A stretch of DNA of 64,000 bases from Yoonia vestfoldensis SKA53. GTDB taxonomy: Bacteria; Pseudomonadota; Alphaproteobacteria; Rhodobacterales; Rhodobacteraceae. Both the position numbers and the translations under genes were made by a program. Below the pieces are notes generated by a model. It did not search any database. It was given only the letters and a program-made list of their open reading frames with translations, and was not told the DNA's origin. Shown in pieces: positions 62,800-64,000 of the stretch (the first letter of the stretch is position 1; every line of letters begins with the position of its first letter). The DNA lies in NCBI RefSeq assembly GCF_000152785.1, contig NZ_CH672414.1, positions 2,214,443 to 2,278,442 of the forward strand, written 5' to 3'.

Positions 62800-63447
62800 C
62801 TAGATCAAGTTCAAACTGGACACAGCCCGCGAAAACAACCCGCGTTTGGCCGTGTCGGCGATATCACCCGCGCCGGTGTACGTGATCTCTGCATTGGCAA
62901 GTCGATTAGAGCTAACAATATTCGCAGGGCTGATGTCACTGCGCCGGACGATCCCACTAACGCGCACGTATTCATCCCCACTGTTCAACGTCAGCTTTTT
63001 CTGTCCGAGAATCTGAAGATTGCCATTGGGAAAAACCCGCACCACGCTCACCGTGACCAGGCCGGTGAAAGTGTTCGATTGTTCGGCAGCACCAGACCCT
63101 GCAAAAGACTGGGTCATACCAAATTCCGGATCATTGGGGCTAATAAACCTAGGAAGATTCGCAGTGGTCGTATCCGATTTATCAGCAGTGGCAGTTTGCG
63201 ACTTTGTCGCCTGAAACGACTCGTTCAATGCGACTGTTAGAACATCTCCAACTTTTGATGCGCGTTGCTCAACGGCAAAAAGCCCAGACACGCCGGGGTG
63301 ATAAATACTGCCGTTGGACGGGCCGCTATTATAAGTACTATCCGGCAGTACAGGCTGAAACTGCGCACTCGCCTCATCTTCCACATAGGTTGAACAGCCT
63401 GCAAGGATCGACAGCGCAAAAGGGGTCAAGACGCGGAATATGAACAT
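62800..63447 (-). CDS. flgH: Flagellar L-ring lipoprotein FlgH
   Basis: This 215-residue outer-membrane lipoprotein has lipobox 'ILAGC' with Cys18. Conserved segments are 'VGDVLTVALNESFQATKSQTATADKSDTTTANLP', 'QILGQKKLTLNSGDEYVRVSGIVRRSDISPANIVSSNRLANAEITYTG'-type core and a terminal 'RGLFSRAVSSLN'. It probably interacts with FlgP/FlgT of the H-ring. It is 10 nt after flgG. Confidence 0.95.
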   Translation of the reverse strand: MFIFRVLTPFALSILAGCSTYVEDEASAQFQPVLPDSTYNSGPSNGSIYHPGVSGLFAVEQRASKVGDVLTVALNESFQATKSQTATADKSDTTTANLPRFISPNDPEFGMTQSFAGSGAAEQSNTFTGLVTVSVVRVFPNGNLQILGQKKLTLNSGDEYVRVSGIVRRSDISPANIVSSNRLANAEITYTGAGDIADTAKRGLFSRAVSSLNLI

Positions 63448-63457
63448 TATCTTATCT

Positions 63458-64000
63458 CTACAGATTATTGGAAATGTAGCGCATCATTTCATCCGAAGAG
63501 CTGATCGCCTTTGAACTGACTTCATAAGCTCTTTGCGTCTCGATCATTTCGACAAGCTGCTGGACGACGTTTACGTTTGAACCTTCCAGCGCACCCTGCA
63601 TAAGCTTTCCCAGTCCCTGCGCCTGTGGCGCCGCGACAGTCGGGGCACCGCTGGCCAGCGTTTGCGTCACAAAGCTCTCTCCAATGGGCTGCAATCCACG
63701 CGGGTTGGCAAAGGACGCGATGGTCAGCTGACCAACCTCTTGCGCTTCCTCCTCACCGGCTTGACGCACAGACACCAAACCATCTTGCGAGATATTGACC
63801 TCGGTTGCATCGGCGGGAATCCGAATTTCCGGCTGGACCACATAGCCACTTGCCGTGGTCATCGTACCATCAGCGCTCCGCGAGAAAGACCCGTTGCGGG
63901 TATAGCCGACGCGGCCATCAGGCATCAGAACCTGGAAAAACCCTTGTCCTTCGATCGCCAGATCAAAGGAATTGTCCGTGTTCACCATACCGCCCTGCGT
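63458..64000 (-). CDS. flgG: Flagellar distal rod protein FlgG, C-terminal part (5' end outside window)
   Basis: The frame is open to the right edge (about 180 residues seen). It contains 'TDNSFDLAIEGQGFFQVLMPDGRVGYTRNGSFSRSADGTMTTASGYVVQPEIRIP' features of FlgG, and the C-terminal 'ALEGSNVNVVQQLVEMIETQRAYEVSSKAISSSDEMMRYI' is diagnostic for FlgG. About one third of the protein, including the N-terminal rod motif, lies beyond 64000. It heads the visible part of a flgG-H-I-J-K-L operon. Confidence 0.93.
   Translation of the reverse strand, partial: TQGGMVNTDNSFDLAIEGQGFFQVLMPDGRVGYTRNGSFSRSADGTMTTASGYVVQPEIRIPADATEVNISQDGLVSVRQAGEEEAQEVGQLTIASFANPRGLQPIGESFVTQTLASGAPTVAAPQAQGLGKLMQGALEGSNVNVVQQLVEMIETQRAYEVSSKAISSSDEMMRYISNNL

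Overview
The window reads as chromosomal DNA of an alphaproteobacterium of the order Rhodobacterales (Rhodobacter/Roseobacter relatives). The main reasons are a smoEFGK-smoS-mtlK polyol operon like that of Rhodobacter sphaeroides and a flagellar cluster whose gene content and order match, as far as I recall it, the R. sphaeroides fla1 system. That system is gammaproteobacterial in style: RpoN/FleQ controlled, and unlike the CtrA-controlled flagella usual in this order. No rRNA, tRNA, CRISPR array or complete insertion sequence was recognised.

Positions 1-6867 hold the 3' end of a LacI-type regulator, an 18-bp palindrome that is a good operator candidate, and the sorbitol/mannitol ABC transporter operon with two polyol dehydrogenases (all + strand). 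Positions 6868-7736 are gene-poor. Positions 7737-15534 are ordinary housekeeping genes: clpA, gloB, a methyltransferase, a THUMP RNA methyltransferase, a DapA-family aldolase and ugd. A small hypothetical gene follows.

From about 16000 to the right edge almost everything is flagellar. In order: flagellin (sigma-28 promoter); a SEL1-type protein; a minus-strand operon flgP-flgT-LysM-flgA-flgM-flgN-like-membrane protein; a plus-strand operon flhA-flhF-fliS-fliT-like with small unknown genes; motA-motB followed by an integrase-arm protein and an orphan IstB-like ATPase; rpoN; a large minus-strand operon fliK-L-M-N-O-P-Q-R-flhB plus five poorly known genes; fleT-like-fliE-F-G-H-I-J; fleQ-like; flhG-fliA-unknown; an extra hook/rod protein plus a Tat-exported DUF882 protein; and flgG(partial)-H-I-J-K-L.

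The regulatory logic can be read from the DNA. The cluster encodes its own sigma-54, two enhancer-binding proteins (one without a DNA-binding domain, as in FleT) and FliA/FlgM. Seven well-placed -24/-12 (sigma-54) elements lie in front of flgP, flhA, motA, fliK, fleT, flhG-fliA and the extra hook-type gene, and a sigma-28 element lies in front of flagellin. A TTAA-N7-TTAA palindrome (CtrA-type box) sits directly upstream of rpoN. This suggests a possible link between an acquired flagellum and the native alphaproteobacterial CtrA circuit.

The best candidates for undescribed biology are the integrase-arm/IstB pair embedded between motB and rpoN, the five-gene cassette after flhB (small membrane, Cys-rich, MotF-like coiled-coil, PDZ-membrane and small membrane proteins), the FlhF with degenerate GTPase motifs, and the 1421-residue FlgK. 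No fliD (filament cap) is present in the window; flgB-F presumably lie beyond the right edge.
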